From NCBI RefSeq assembly GCF_900445235.1, contig NZ_UFSM01000001.1, positions 1,627,501 to 1,691,500 of the forward strand: 64,000 nucleotides of DNA. Reading direction: 5' to 3'. The DNA is from Aminobacter aminovorans. Lineage in GTDB: Bacteria; Pseudomonadota; Alphaproteobacteria; Rhizobiales; Rhizobiaceae. The translations under genes were made by a program, and so were the position numbers. Below, piece after piece: positions 8,816-20,244 of the stretch (positions within the stretch are counted from its first letter, which is position 1; every line of letters starts with the position of its first letter). The notes beneath the pieces were generated by a model, which saw only the letters and a list, made by a program, of their open reading frames with translations, ran no database searches and had not been told where the DNA came from.

Positions 8816-10347
8816 GCCAGATAGCCCGGAAATGGCGGCCGTCCATGCCGCTGGTTGTGGCGATCGTCTGTGCAAGCCTGCTTGCGGTGCCGATCGCAAC
8901 GACGCTGGCGTTGCAGATCGGAACGAACCGGCTTGTCAACGAGACGGAGACTTCGCTGATCAAGCAAGCGGCGATCTATGCCGGTGCCTATGTCGTTGCC
9001 TTTGAGGCCGAGTCGCCCGAAGCAGGAGGGGCCTTGCCTGGATACTATCTGCCACCGCCCAAGCGCATATTCTGGAGCGCTGCCTCACGAACCTTTCGCC
9101 CGCTCCTGAACCTTCGCCAGGATGTTGTCGAGCCTGTCCGCCCCGACCCCGTGCCCACCGCGGAGCGACTCGACCCGCGATATCTAAGGATTGCGCCGGG
9201 GCTGAGCGCCCTGGCAGACAATGCCAGCCGTACGACGCTTTCGACTGTCGTTTTCCTGGACCATCAAGGGATAGACATGCTCGCCCGCCAGCCGGCGAGT
9301 TTTGCCGCGGTGCCGGAGGTTCGGCAGGCGCTGCAAGGCGATGTCGGAGCTGCACTGCGCTGGCGGAGTGACGCGGGCACGCGGTTTCGGTTGGCAGCGT
9401 TGGGCGGAGGAACAGGTTTCCGGGTGCTGATTGCCTATCCTGTCATCAGCCAGAACCGGGTTATCGGCGCGGTCTACTTGTCCAGGACTGCTCCTGGGTT
9501 GACGGAGTATTTCGCCGGGGAGCGCATCGCCGTCATCGTCCTAGTCGTCGTGACGCTGCTGAGCGCCGCTGTCGTGGGCACACTGTTGGTGCGGACGATG
9601 CTCCGGCCGATACGCGCCCTGCGCGACCAGTCGAGAATGGTCGCGAGTGGCGGCCATTCCGAGCTTGCTCCGCTCAACCACTACGGTATGCGGGAGATTG
9701 CCGAATTGGGAGAGGCCGTCATCACCATGGCTGGTGCGCTGTCGCGGCGGAGCAAGGAAATCAGCATCTACACCAACCACGTTACCCATGAGCTCAAATC
9801 TCCGGTTACCTCGATCATGGGTGCAGCCGAGCTTCTTGAGGACGGCCACCTGTCCGATGATGCGCAGCAAAGGCTTATAGGCACCATCAAGACCCAGGGG
9901 GAGCGGATGGATCTGCTGCTCCACCAACTCCGCGACATGACAAGGTCGCGCGAGGGTATGCGCGGCGAACCTGGCCAAGCGAGGGACATGCTGCCCGAGA
10001 TTGCCGGCCTCGACATCAGCCTGGCTCCCCCCGATGTGGTCCTGCCCCTGTCGGTTGCGCATGGACAAACGGTACTGGCGCACATGGCGCAGAATGCACG
10101 CCACCATCGGGCGACCAGGCTCGACCTCGATTGGGATGGACGCACTCTCCGGCTTTCAGACAATGGCGAGGGATTTGCCGATATCGATCTTGGCCGGTTG
10201 CCCGAACCGTTCTTCACCACGCGCCGGGAAGATGGGGGGACGGGCCTCGGCCTGGCCATCGTGGTGGCCATCCTGGACCTTTATGGCGCGCGGCTGACGC
10301 CGGTTGCCGCTCCGGGCGGCGCCGTTTTCGAGATCGTGTTCGACTAG
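8812..10347 (+). CDS. Membrane sensor histidine kinase
   Basis: 511 residues from the GTG at 8812. One membrane helix lies near residues 11-35, then a periplasmic domain of about 200 residues, then a second helix (VIVLVVVTLLSAAVVGTLL). HAMP, the dimerisation helix with phospho-acceptor His326 (NHVTHELKSP), and a HATPase with the N box, G1 DNGEGF and G2 GGTGLGLAI follow. The N box reads QNARHH, slightly divergent. It pairs with the response regulator upstream, whose stop codon it overlaps. The signal is not evident from the sequence. The overall layout resembles CreC/TctE-type kinases. Confidence 0.87.
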   Translation: MSQIARKWRPSMPLVVAIVCASLLAVPIATTLALQIGTNRLVNETETSLIKQAAIYAGAYVVAFEAESPEAGGALPGYYLPPPKRIFWSAASRTFRPLLNLRQDVVEPVRPDPVPTAERLDPRYLRIAPGLSALADNASRTTLSTVVFLDHQGIDMLARQPASFAAVPEVRQALQGDVGAALRWRSDAGTRFRLAALGGGTGFRVLIAYPVISQNRVIGAVYLSRTAPGLTEYFAGERIAVIVLVVVTLLSAAVVGTLLVRTMLRPIRALRDQSRMVASGGHSELAPLNHYGMREIAELGEAVITMAGALSRRSKEISIYTNHVTHELKSPVTSIMGAAELLEDGHLSDDAQQRLIGTIKTQGERMDLLLHQLRDMTRSREGMRGEPGQARDMLPEIAGLDISLAPPDVVLPLSVAHGQTVLAHMAQNARHHRATRLDLDWDGRTLRLSDNGEGFADIDLGRLPEPFFTTRREDGGTGLGLAIVVAILDLYGARLTPVAAPGGAVFEIVFD

Positions 10348-10378
10348 CTCCGTCGGAGAGCTTTGCGTTCGGGCGGGC

Positions 10379-10406
10379 CTGCACAGAATCTGCACGCGAG
10401 CTGCAC
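10379..10406 (+). promoter_or_regulatory. Three CTGCAC repeats at exact 11-bp spacing (PhoB-like box)
   Basis: CTGCAC occurs at 10379, 10390 and 10401, each separated by 5 bp (AGAAT, GCGAG). Direct repeats with an 11-bp period are the binding pattern of OmpR/PhoB-family regulators. The array lies 88-115 bp before the ATG of the secreted protein gene and right after the two-component genes, so the linked response regulator is the natural candidate to bind it. Confidence 0.6.
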
Positions 10407-10493
10407 GACTTCGAGGTCGAAAGCACGCCGTCCGAAAACTAGACAATTGAGGGCAACGGGCCGGCTGGCCCCGATCCACTCAAGGGTAGACCT

Positions 10494-11561
10494 ATGAAGT
10501 TGAAACGTCTTCTTGGCGCTGTCGTAACGCTTGGTGCTGCGATTGCCGCCACATCCTCCATGGCGTGGGACAATCCCGCCAATCGATACGAGAACGCCTA
10601 CAAGCAATACACGGGTGCCACATGTCCACTGGCCGCGGACAAGATCGAACATTTCGTCTATTTCAGCCGGGATCGCGATGCGATCCGCGACCATGCCTTC
10701 TTGACCAACGACCGCTTCGTCGGCGCGCAGATCATGTATGCGTGGCGCCAGCTTGAGCCGACTGAAGGACACTACGATTTCTCGCTGATCCAGTCTGATG
10801 TCGACTATCTCGCCAAACATGGCAAGCGGCTCTTCATTCAGTTGCAGGAAGCGTCCTTCTCCCCCGAGTACAAGCCGGTGCCCGACTATCTGTTGAAGGG
10901 CGACTATGATGGCGGCATCACCGCGCAACATACTGACGACGGAGCCATCGAAGGTTGGGTTGCCAAGCGCTGGAACGCCAAGGTTCAGGCGCGTTTTGCG
11001 GCACTGCTTGCAGCACTCGGCAAGCAGTTCGACGGTGTGATCGAAGGCATCAATCTGCAGGAAACGGCAATTGGCGTTTCGCCGGAAACGGATTCGTCCT
11101 TTACCCCGGACAAATATGTGGCGGCGCTAAAGACCAACATGCAGGCGATGAAAATCGCATTTCCGACCTCGACGACCATGCTCTACGCGAACTTCATGCC
11201 CGGCGAGTGGCTACCCTGGGAGGACAAGGGATATCTGCGCGGGATCTATGAGTTTGGCGACAAGATCGGCGTCGGCATGGGGGCTCCCGATCTCATGTAC
11301 ATGAAAAAGGGTCAGCTCAATCACGCCCTGACGATGATGCATGAAGGCAAGTTCACCGTGCCGCTCGGCATTGCCGTGCAGGACGGCAACTATGTCGGCG
11401 AGACAGGCTCGACGAATGTCGTGGCAAAGCGCTCGAACCTCGTGCCAAGCCTTCATGCCTTTGCGCAGGATTTCCTGAAGGTCCGTTACATGTTCTGGGT
11501 CAACCAGGAGCCGTATTTCGAGGAGGACGTGCTGCCCTGCTTCCCGGCCAGGAAAGGCTGA
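10494..11561 (+). CDS. Secreted protein, glycoside-hydrolase-like TIM barrel, function unknown
   Basis: 355 residues with a Sec signal peptide (1-24, ending SSMA). The sequence reads like a TIM-barrel glycosidase: QIMYAWRQLEPTEGHYDFS recalls beta-strand 2 of clan A enzymes, GKRLFIQLQEASF the next strand, and GVIEGINLQETAIG may carry the acid/base Glu near beta-4. I cannot place it in a specific GH family, and the nucleophile is not certain. ATG start after GGGTAGACCT. It is probably controlled by the upstream two-component system through the CTGCAC array. A periplasmic or extracellular glycan-processing role is inferred only. Confidence 0.65.
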   Translation: MKLKRLLGAVVTLGAAIAATSSMAWDNPANRYENAYKQYTGATCPLAADKIEHFVYFSRDRDAIRDHAFLTNDRFVGAQIMYAWRQLEPTEGHYDFSLIQSDVDYLAKHGKRLFIQLQEASFSPEYKPVPDYLLKGDYDGGITAQHTDDGAIEGWVAKRWNAKVQARFAALLAALGKQFDGVIEGINLQETAIGVSPETDSSFTPDKYVAALKTNMQAMKIAFPTSTTMLYANFMPGEWLPWEDKGYLRGIYEFGDKIGVGMGAPDLMYMKKGQLNHALTMMHEGKFTVPLGIAVQDGNYVGETGSTNVVAKRSNLVPSLHAFAQDFLKVRYMFWVNQEPYFEEDVLPCFPARKG

Positions 11562-11645
11562 AGTGACAGATCCCAGGCCATGAAGTGGGGGGCGGCGACG
11601 CCATGACAAGTGTGCCGCCGCTTCCTTCCGTCGTTGCCGGTGCGG

Positions 11646-11677
11646 GCCGACTTGTGAAATGATGTCAACAAAGTCGG
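11646..11677 (+). promoter_or_regulatory. torR upstream motif: shared 20-mer within an inverted repeat
   Basis: 11646-11665 is identical to 7882-7901 in front of tmoX. Here it also forms half of CCGACTT (11647-11653) ... AAGTCGG (11671-11677). The right arm touches the GGGAGGA ribosome-binding site of torR, so binding could give autoregulation. Confidence 0.55.
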
Positions 11678-11691
11678 GAGGACAAGATGGC

Positions 11692-12426
11692 ATGCGGGTT
11701 CAACATCACATCGTGATCGTCGAGGACGACCCGGTCACGCGGGCCAAGCTGGCCGGCTATTTCCTGGCCGAAGGCTACAAGGTCAGCGAGGCCGGCGACG
11801 GCGAACAGATGCGTGCCATCATTTCCAGGCATCCGGCCGATCTCTTGATGATCGACATCAATCTGCCGGGAGAGGACGGCCTCAGGTTGACGCGCGAGCA
11901 GCGCGAACGGTCAGACGTCGGCATCATCCTGGTCACTGGCCGGACCGACACCGTCGACCGCATTGTCGGGCTGGAGATCGGGGCCGACGACTATGTCACC
12001 AAGCCGGTCGAGCACCGCGAGCTGCTGGCCCGGGTCAAGGGCCTTCTCCGTCGAGTCGGCAAGGGCCGGCTGCCGCCGGCAGCATCGGGCACGCGGCAAT
12101 TCCACGGTTGGACCCTGGAGGTGGCGCGGCGCACGCTGCAGGCCGCCGACGGCACCTTCGTCGAACTGACCGGGGCCGAGTTCAAGTTGCTTTCAGTACT
12201 GACTGCCAATCCTGGCCAGGTGCTGTCGCGGGAACGGCTGCTGCATGAGATTTCGAGGCGCGAATGGGATGCCAGCGACCGTACCGTCGACGTGCTGGTC
12301 AGGCGCCTCAGGCAGAAGCTGAACGACAATCCGCGCACGCCGCGTATCATCGTCACCGCCCATGGCGAGGGGTATTTCTTTGCGCCTGACGCCGTCCAGC
12401 CGGGCCGCGTGGCGGCGACGTCCTAG
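11692..12426 (+). CDS. torR: TMAO-response regulator (TorR-type, OmpR family)
   Basis: 244 residues. Receiver domain with EDDP near the N-terminus, Asp55 as phospho-acceptor (LMIDINLPG), and Lys in TKPVEHRELL. The winged helix has SDRTVDVLVRRLRQKL and HGEGYFF. The text, including the TKPVEHREL segment, is typical of TorR. Start at 11692 is preferred because GGGAGGA lies 9 nt upstream; an in-frame ATG at 11659 falls inside the inverted repeat. It is convergent with torS (6-bp gap) and close to torT. In enterobacteria TorR drives torCAD; here no torCAD is visible, and tdm and tmoXVW are the likely targets. Confidence 0.82.
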   Translation: MRVQHHIVIVEDDPVTRAKLAGYFLAEGYKVSEAGDGEQMRAIISRHPADLLMIDINLPGEDGLRLTREQRERSDVGIILVTGRTDTVDRIVGLEIGADDYVTKPVEHRELLARVKGLLRRVGKGRLPPAASGTRQFHGWTLEVARRTLQAADGTFVELTGAEFKLLSVLTANPGQVLSRERLLHEISRREWDASDRTVDVLVRRLRQKLNDNPRTPRIIVTAHGEGYFFAPDAVQPGRVAATS

Positions 12427-12432
12427 ATTGCC

Positions 12433-15357
<2,925 letters not shown>

Positions 15358-15408
15358 GGCTCATATAATCATGGTTTGCATTGCCAGCGTAAGCTGTCTG
15401 TAGCGCCG

Positions 15409-15498
15409 AGGTTCCGATTGGACGCGCAAGGCACGCTGTCGCGTGCTGAGGTGGACGTGATCCTGTCTGAAAATCGATTTCGATTTTCGGGGTCATGC
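15409..15498. repeat. Dispersed palindromic element, copy 1 (torS-torT gap)
   Basis: GAAAATCG-ATTT-CGATTTTC at 15469-15488 is a perfect 8-bp inverted repeat, followed by GGGGTCATGC. Upstream, CCGATTGGACGCGCAAGGCACGC (about 15414-15436) matches the second module of the copy at 63231-63333. The two modules appear in a different order from that copy. It occupies the shared torS/torT promoter region. Confidence 0.6.
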
Positions 15499-15512
15499 AC
15501 TAGCGTAAGACG

Positions 15513-16589
15513 ATGCGTGCCCCCGCCCCAAGCAAATGCCTGACCCTGATCGCTGCAGCCTTCATCGCATGCGGCATTATCCAACCCGCCGATGCGGCGG
15601 AAACAACGTGGAAGCTGAACGCTTGGGAACCGCCATTCGACTATTCCAGGCAGCCGGCGACGATCGACTACCAGCCCGTCGCCAGGGCGGCGAAGCCGTG
15701 GCGCATCTGCGCGTCTTATCCGCATCTCAAGGATTCCTACTGGGTCAGCGTCAATTACGGCATGGTCGAGCAGGCGCGTTCGGCGGGCGTCAAGCTGACG
15801 GTCGTCGAGGCCGGCGGCTATCCCAATCTCGACCGCCAGATCGAGCAGATCCGTACCTGCAGCGCTACTGCCGACGCGCTCATCGTCGGCACCGTGTCCT
15901 ATGAGGGCCTGACGCCGACGATCAGGGACATCGCCAGGCGCATCCCTGTCATCGCCGCGGTCAACGACATCGACGACGCCGGCATTGCGGCGAAATCGGG
16001 GGTTTCGTGGGAAGAGATGGGCCATTCCATCGGCGCCTATCTGGCGCGGCTGCATCCGGCCGGCACCATGCCGGTCAGCGTCGCCTGGTTTCCCGGGCCG
16101 AAGGGTGCCGGCTGGGTGAAGTTCGTCGAGGCCGGCTTCCAGCGCGCGCTGAGGCAGAGCTCGGCCGAGATCGCGGCGGTCAAATGGGGCGACACCGGCG
16201 TCGAGATCCAGTTGCTCTTGATCGAGGAGATGCTCGAGGCCCAGCCCGACATCGACTACATCGTCGGCAGCGCGCCGACGGCCGATGCCGCGGTCAGCAT
16301 CCTCAGGGCCCAGGGCCGCGCCAACCACGTCCAGGTGCTGGCCGACTATTTCACCCACGGCACGTTCCGGGAGATCAACCGGGGCAAGGTGGTGGCGGCG
16401 CCGACCGACTCGCCGCCGCTGCAGGGGCGCATCGCCATTGATCAGGCGATCCGCGCGATCGAGGGTACGCTGCGCTACCGCCATGTCGGGCCGCCGGTCG
16501 AGGTGATCGACAGGAACAATGTTCAGTCGCTCGACCTCGAGCGCTCGCTCGCCCCGGCTTGGTTCAAGCCGACCTTCGAGGTGCAGTAG
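15513..16589 (+). CDS. torT: Periplasmic TMAO-binding sensor protein (TorT-type)
   Basis: 358 residues with an N-terminal signal peptide (about 1-28, ending ADA). The mature part is a periplasmic binding protein of the LacI/RbsB fold. The N-terminal WKLNAWEPPFDYS and the later KDSYWVSVNYGMVEQAR and GGYPNLDRQIEQI match TorT, which binds TMAO and docks on TorS. There is no ABC permease partner gene beside it, which fits a sensor and not a transporter. It is divergent from torS and in line with tdm 108 nt downstream. Confidence 0.85.
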   Translation: MRAPAPSKCLTLIAAAFIACGIIQPADAAETTWKLNAWEPPFDYSRQPATIDYQPVARAAKPWRICASYPHLKDSYWVSVNYGMVEQARSAGVKLTVVEAGGYPNLDRQIEQIRTCSATADALIVGTVSYEGLTPTIRDIARRIPVIAAVNDIDDAGIAAKSGVSWEEMGHSIGAYLARLHPAGTMPVSVAWFPGPKGAGWVKFVEAGFQRALRQSSAEIAAVKWGDTGVEIQLLLIEEMLEAQPDIDYIVGSAPTADAAVSILRAQGRANHVQVLADYFTHGTFREINRGKVVAAPTDSPPLQGRIAIDQAIRAIEGTLRYRHVGPPVEVIDRNNVQSLDLERSLAPAWFKPTFEVQ

Positions 16590-16600
16590 CCGGTAACAAC

Positions 16601-16628
16601 TTTTCACATCCTGCGCGGTGATTTTCAC
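16601..16628 (+). promoter_or_regulatory. Paired TTTTCAC repeats upstream of tdm
   Basis: TTTTCAC at 16601-16607 and again at 16622-16628, 21 bp apart (two helical turns), 70-97 bp before the tdm ATG. On the opposite strand both read GTGAAAA, similar to the GTGAAA core in the 20-mer at tmoX and torR. A TorR site is possible. Confidence 0.5.
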
Positions 16629-16697
16629 TTGGCTCGGCGGACTGGTTTACAGCCGGCTGCTAAGCTGAGCGATGGCTGTGCTGTGAGGAGGGCGGTG

Positions 16698-19064
16698 ATG
16701 GTCGCGACGGTTTATCCTGAGGTGGTGGCTGGCCCGCCGCGTCCGAGCCTGATCCTGCAGCCTGGTCTGTTGGTGCCCGGCATGGAGCGCTACCACGTGC
16801 CGGGCTCGGGTGCGGTGTTGATCGACATCGAGGCCGGCGATCATGTGACGGTGCGCAATCTCGAAGGCGGACAGGCGTGCGAGCTTGTGGCCTTCGATGC
16901 TGCCGGCCGCGCCGATCCGGGTATTCTCGGCACACGCTCGAACAGCGATGCGTCGGGGCTGAAGGCGCTGCTCGTCGATGGCGATGACAGTTTGCAGAAG
17001 TTCCGTTTGGGCCTCGCCCGCCGCAAGCTCGAGCTTGGCCGGGTCGAAGCGGTGCGCTTCTTCGACGGGTCGACGCCGGCCGGTACCGAGGAGAGTTTTG
17101 TCGCTGCCCGCGCCGGCTCGCTGGTCGTTGCCGCACCCGGTGCGCCGATGGCGGTCGACAGCCAGGACACCTCGACGCCTCTTGTGGTGATGGTCAAGCG
17201 GGCCAAGCTGCGCACGGCTCCTGGCGGTTTCGACCTGCCCGATCCGCTCGCCGATCCGGTGCTCGATCTCCGGGTCAAGTCGAAGACGGCGGAGAGCTAC
17301 TTCGTCAAGGCCGGTGACTACATCCAGATCATCGACGTCGATGGCCGCCAGTGCACCGACTTCCAGTGCTTCTCCGCCCGCAAGCTCGACAAGGGCCGCG
17401 ACCTCGCGCTTGACGTCACCGCCACCCGTTCGCTGATGGGCCATGCCTATCCGATGCCAGGCCTGCATGCCAAATATTTCGACCAGGATTTCGAACCGCT
17501 CGTCGAGGTGGTGCAGGACACCTGCGGCCGCCATGACGCCTTTGCGCTCGCCTGCTACGCCAAATATTACGACGACATCGGTTATCCCGGCCACATCAAC
17601 TGCTCGGAGAACTTCAACGGTGCGCTTGTACCGCATGGGGTGAATGCCCGCGCCGGCTGGATGGCGGTCAACTTCTTCTTCAACACCGGCATCGATGCGC
17701 ATGGCGTGATGTTCTCCGACGAGCCCTGGTCGCGGCCGGGCGACTATGTGCTGCTGAGAGCGCTGACCGACATCGTCTGCGTCTCCTCTGCCTGTCCCGA
17801 CGACACCACGCCGGCCAATGGCTGGAACCTCACCGACATCCACGTCCGGACCTACTCCGGCAACAACAAGTTCCAGCGCGCGATCGCCCGACGCACGACC
17901 CCGGAGGCAGAACCCAAGATGACCCGCGAGACCGGCTTCCACGCAAGCTTTGCCAAGCACACCCGCAACTTCATCGAATACAAGGGCTTCTGGCTGCCGC
18001 AGGAATTCGCCAAAGAGGGCGCCATCGAGGAATACTGGGCCTGCCGCCAGAAGGCGGTGGTGATGGACCTCTCCGCCCTGCGCAAGTTCGAGGTGACGGG
18101 CCCCGATGCCGAAGCGCTGATGCAGTACACGCTGACCCGCGACGTCAAGAAGCTCGGCATCGGCCAGGTCGTCTATACCGCCATGTGCTACGAGCATGGC
18201 GGCATGGTCGACGACGGCACGCTGCTCAGGCTCGGCAAGGACAATTTCCGCTGGATCTGCGGTGACGACTATTCCGGTGTCTGGCTGCGCGAGCAGGCGG
18301 AGAAGCTCGGCCTCAAGGTGCTTGTCCGCTCCTCGACCGACCAGATGCACAACATCGCCGTCCAGGGCCCGAACAGCCGCGACATCCTGAAGGAGATCGT
18401 CTGGACGCCGCCGCACCAGCCGGCACTCAGCGAACTCGAATGGTTCCGCTTCACCATCGGCCGCATCGGCGATGCGACCGGCGTGCCGATCGTGGTGTCG
18501 CGCACCGGCTACACCGGCGAGCTCGGCTACGAGGTCTGGTGTCATCCGCGCGATGCCGAGACCGTCTTCGATGCGGTGTGGGCAGCCGGCCAGCCGCATG
18601 GGCTGAAGCCGATGGGTTTTGCTGCCCTCGACATGGTCCGCATCGAGGCCGGCCTGATCTTTGCCAATTACGAGTTCTCCGACCAGACCGACCCGTTCGA
18701 GGCCGGCATCGGCTTCACCGTGCCGCTCAAGACCAAGACCGACGACTTCATCGGCCGCGAGGCGCTGATCCGGCGCAAGGACAATCCGATCCACCAGCTT
18801 GTCGGCCTCGACATCGATAGCAATGTCACTGTCGGCCATGGCGACTGCGTCCATATCGGCCGCGCCCAGATCGGCATCGTCACCTCGTCGATGCGCTCGC
18901 CCATCCTCGGCAAGAACATCGCACTCGCCCGCGTCGAGGCACACCATGCCAATGTCGGCACCGAGGTCGAGGTCGGCAAGCTCGACGGCCAGCAAAAGCG
19001 CCTGCCGGCCAGGATCGTGCCTTTCGCCCACTACGACCCCAAGAAGGAACGCCCGAGGTCATAG
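16698..19064 (+). CDS. tdm: Trimethylamine-N-oxide demethylase (aldolase), DUF1989-GcvT fusion
   Basis: 788 residues. The N-terminal half is a DUF1989 module with Cys219 and Cys224 (RQCTDFQC), Cys276, Cys286 and Cys302 (INCSENF), offering metal ligands. The C-terminal half (about 415-788) is a GcvT-like tetrahydrofolate-binding module (RTGYTGELGYEVW). This two-domain arrangement and length is that of Tdm, which converts TMAO to dimethylamine and formaldehyde; the folate domain can take up the C1 unit. ATG at 16698 follows GAGGAGGGCGG. Context with TorRST and a TmoXVW-type importer supports it strongly. An alternative is a related dimethylglycine/sarcosine-type enzyme, but those carry an FAD domain, absent here. 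Confidence 0.85.
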   Translation: MVATVYPEVVAGPPRPSLILQPGLLVPGMERYHVPGSGAVLIDIEAGDHVTVRNLEGGQACELVAFDAAGRADPGILGTRSNSDASGLKALLVDGDDSLQKFRLGLARRKLELGRVEAVRFFDGSTPAGTEESFVAARAGSLVVAAPGAPMAVDSQDTSTPLVVMVKRAKLRTAPGGFDLPDPLADPVLDLRVKSKTAESYFVKAGDYIQIIDVDGRQCTDFQCFSARKLDKGRDLALDVTATRSLMGHAYPMPGLHAKYFDQDFEPLVEVVQDTCGRHDAFALACYAKYYDDIGYPGHINCSENFNGALVPHGVNARAGWMAVNFFFNTGIDAHGVMFSDEPWSRPGDYVLLRALTDIVCVSSACPDDTTPANGWNLTDIHVRTYSGNNKFQRAIARRTTPEAEPKMTRETGFHASFAKHTRNFIEYKGFWLPQEFAKEGAIEEYWACRQKAVVMDLSALRKFEVTGPDAEALMQYTLTRDVKKLGIGQVVYTAMCYEHGGMVDDGTLLRLGKDNFRWICGDDYSGVWLREQAEKLGLKVLVRSSTDQMHNIAVQGPNSRDILKEIVWTPPHQPALSELEWFRFTIGRIGDATGVPIVVSRTGYTGELGYEVWCHPRDAETVFDAVWAAGQPHGLKPMGFAALDMVRIEAGLIFANYEFSDQTDPFEAGIGFTVPLKTKTDDFIGREALIRRKDNPIHQLVGLDIDSNVTVGHGDCVHIGRAQIGIVTSSMRSPILGKNIALARVEAHHANVGTEVEVGKLDGQQKRLPARIVPFAHYDPKKERPRS

Positions 19065-19096
19065 GCAACCGGCACAACAACATCACCCCGACAATG

Positions 19097-19124
19097 CAAA
19101 AGCCCCGCAACAGCGGGGCTTTCT
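19097..19124. terminator. Bidirectional terminator between tdm and fbpC
   Basis: AAAGCCCCGC (19099-19108), loop AACA, GCGGGGCTTT (19113-19122). A flanking A run on the left and T run on the right let it end transcripts from both convergent genes. Confidence 0.85.
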
Positions 19125-19149
19125 GTTGGTAGAGGCAGGATTAGCCTGA

Positions 19150-20244
19150 TCAGGCGGCGCCATCGAAGACGTGGGCCTTGCCGAGGACGCTGATCCGCAC
19201 GATCGCGCCCACTGTTGGCGCGTCGACGAAGGACCGGCGCAGGACGAGCGGGTGGTTGCCGATGACGGCGGCGTCGGGCGGGTCGAGACTGTTGAGTACG
19301 CGCAGCGCGACAGTGCTTACCGAGCCGGCGAACTCTGCCTCGATGATCTCGCCGAAGACCACGTTGGGTGGCGGATCGGCGACGTCTGCCCGCGATGCCG
19401 GCTCGAGGAAGACCTGCTCCGGGCGCAGCATGATGCGGGCGACGTCGCGCCGGCTCGTGCTGTCCGCGCCGATGTGGCCGATGGCGCATTCGGCGATGCC
19501 GCCTGAGATACGCGCCGGCAGAATGATGCTGTCACCGAGGAACTCGGCGATCATCCGGTCCTTCGGGCGCTGATAGAGGTCGCGGGGCGCGCCGACCTGC
19601 GAGAAGGCGCCGTCGCGCATGACAGCGACCTGGTCGGCGAAAGACAGGGCCTCGGCCTGGTCGTGGGTAACAAGGATCGTGGCGATGCCGGCCTGTTCGA
19701 GCAATTCGGCGACAGCCTTGCGCATCGAAGCGCGCAGCCCGGTGTCGAGAGCAGAAAACGGTTCGTCGAGCAGCATCAGGCGCGGCTTGCGCGCCATGGC
19801 GCGGGCGAGTGCCACGCGTTGCTGCTGGCCGCCGGAGAGCTGGTGCGGGCGGCGCTTGAGGATGCCCCTGTCGAGGCCGACGACATAAGCGAGCTCGGCG
19901 ATGCGTTCGTCGCGCGCATCCTCGTCGCGTTTCATGCCGAAGCCGATATTGTCGGCGATGCTGAGATGGGGAAACAGCGCGCCGTCCTGCGCAACCACGC
20001 CGATGCCGCGGCGATGCGCCGGCACCGCTTCGCCATTGCCAGCAAGTTCTGAACCGTCGAGCACGATGCGGCCGGCATCCGGAGCTTCGAAACCGGCTAT
20101 CAGGCGCAGCAAGGTGGTCTTGCCGCAGCCGGAGGGGCCGACGATGGCGGTGCGGCTTGCCGCTGCCATCGAAAGCTCGATGCCGTCGACCGCTGTGACA
20201 TTGCCATAGGCTTTGCGCAGGCCATGCAGTTCAAGAAAGCTCAT
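19150..20244 (-). CDS. fbpC: Fe3+ ABC transporter ATP-binding protein (FbpC-type)
   Basis: 364 residues. Walker [10 protein letters not shown], signature LSGGQQQRV, Walker B LMLLDEP, H-loop [10 protein letters not shown]-terminal TOBE-like segment ([10 protein letters not shown]) follows, as in FbpC/PotA-type importers. ATG start at 20244 overlaps the permease stop (ATGA). Last gene of the fbpABC-type operon. The reading frame continues open upstream of 20244 across the permease gene, but that part is out of frame with the true gene and is not protein-like. Confidence 0.88.
   Translation of the reverse strand: MSFLELHGLRKAYGNVTAVDGIELSMAAASRTAIVGPSGCGKTTLLRLIAGFEAPDAGRIVLDGSELAGNGEAVPAHRRGIGVVAQDGALFPHLSIADNIGFGMKRDEDARDERIAELAYVVGLDRGILKRRPHQLSGGQQQRVALARAMARKPRLMLLDEPFSALDTGLRASMRKAVAELLEQAGIATILVTHDQAEALSFADQVAVMRDGAFSQVGAPRDLYQRPKDRMIAEFLGDSIILPARISGGIAECAIGHIGADSTSRRDVARIMLRPEQVFLEPASRADVADPPPNVVFGEIIEAEFAGSVSTVALRVLNSLDPPDAAVIGNHPLVLRRSFVDAPTVGAIVRISVLGKAHVFDGAA

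Noticed and set aside
16647..19031. Nearly 800-codon open frame antisense to tdm
   Set aside because: A GC-rich shadow; the sense frame has clear DUF1989 and GcvT motifs and a ribosome-binding site.
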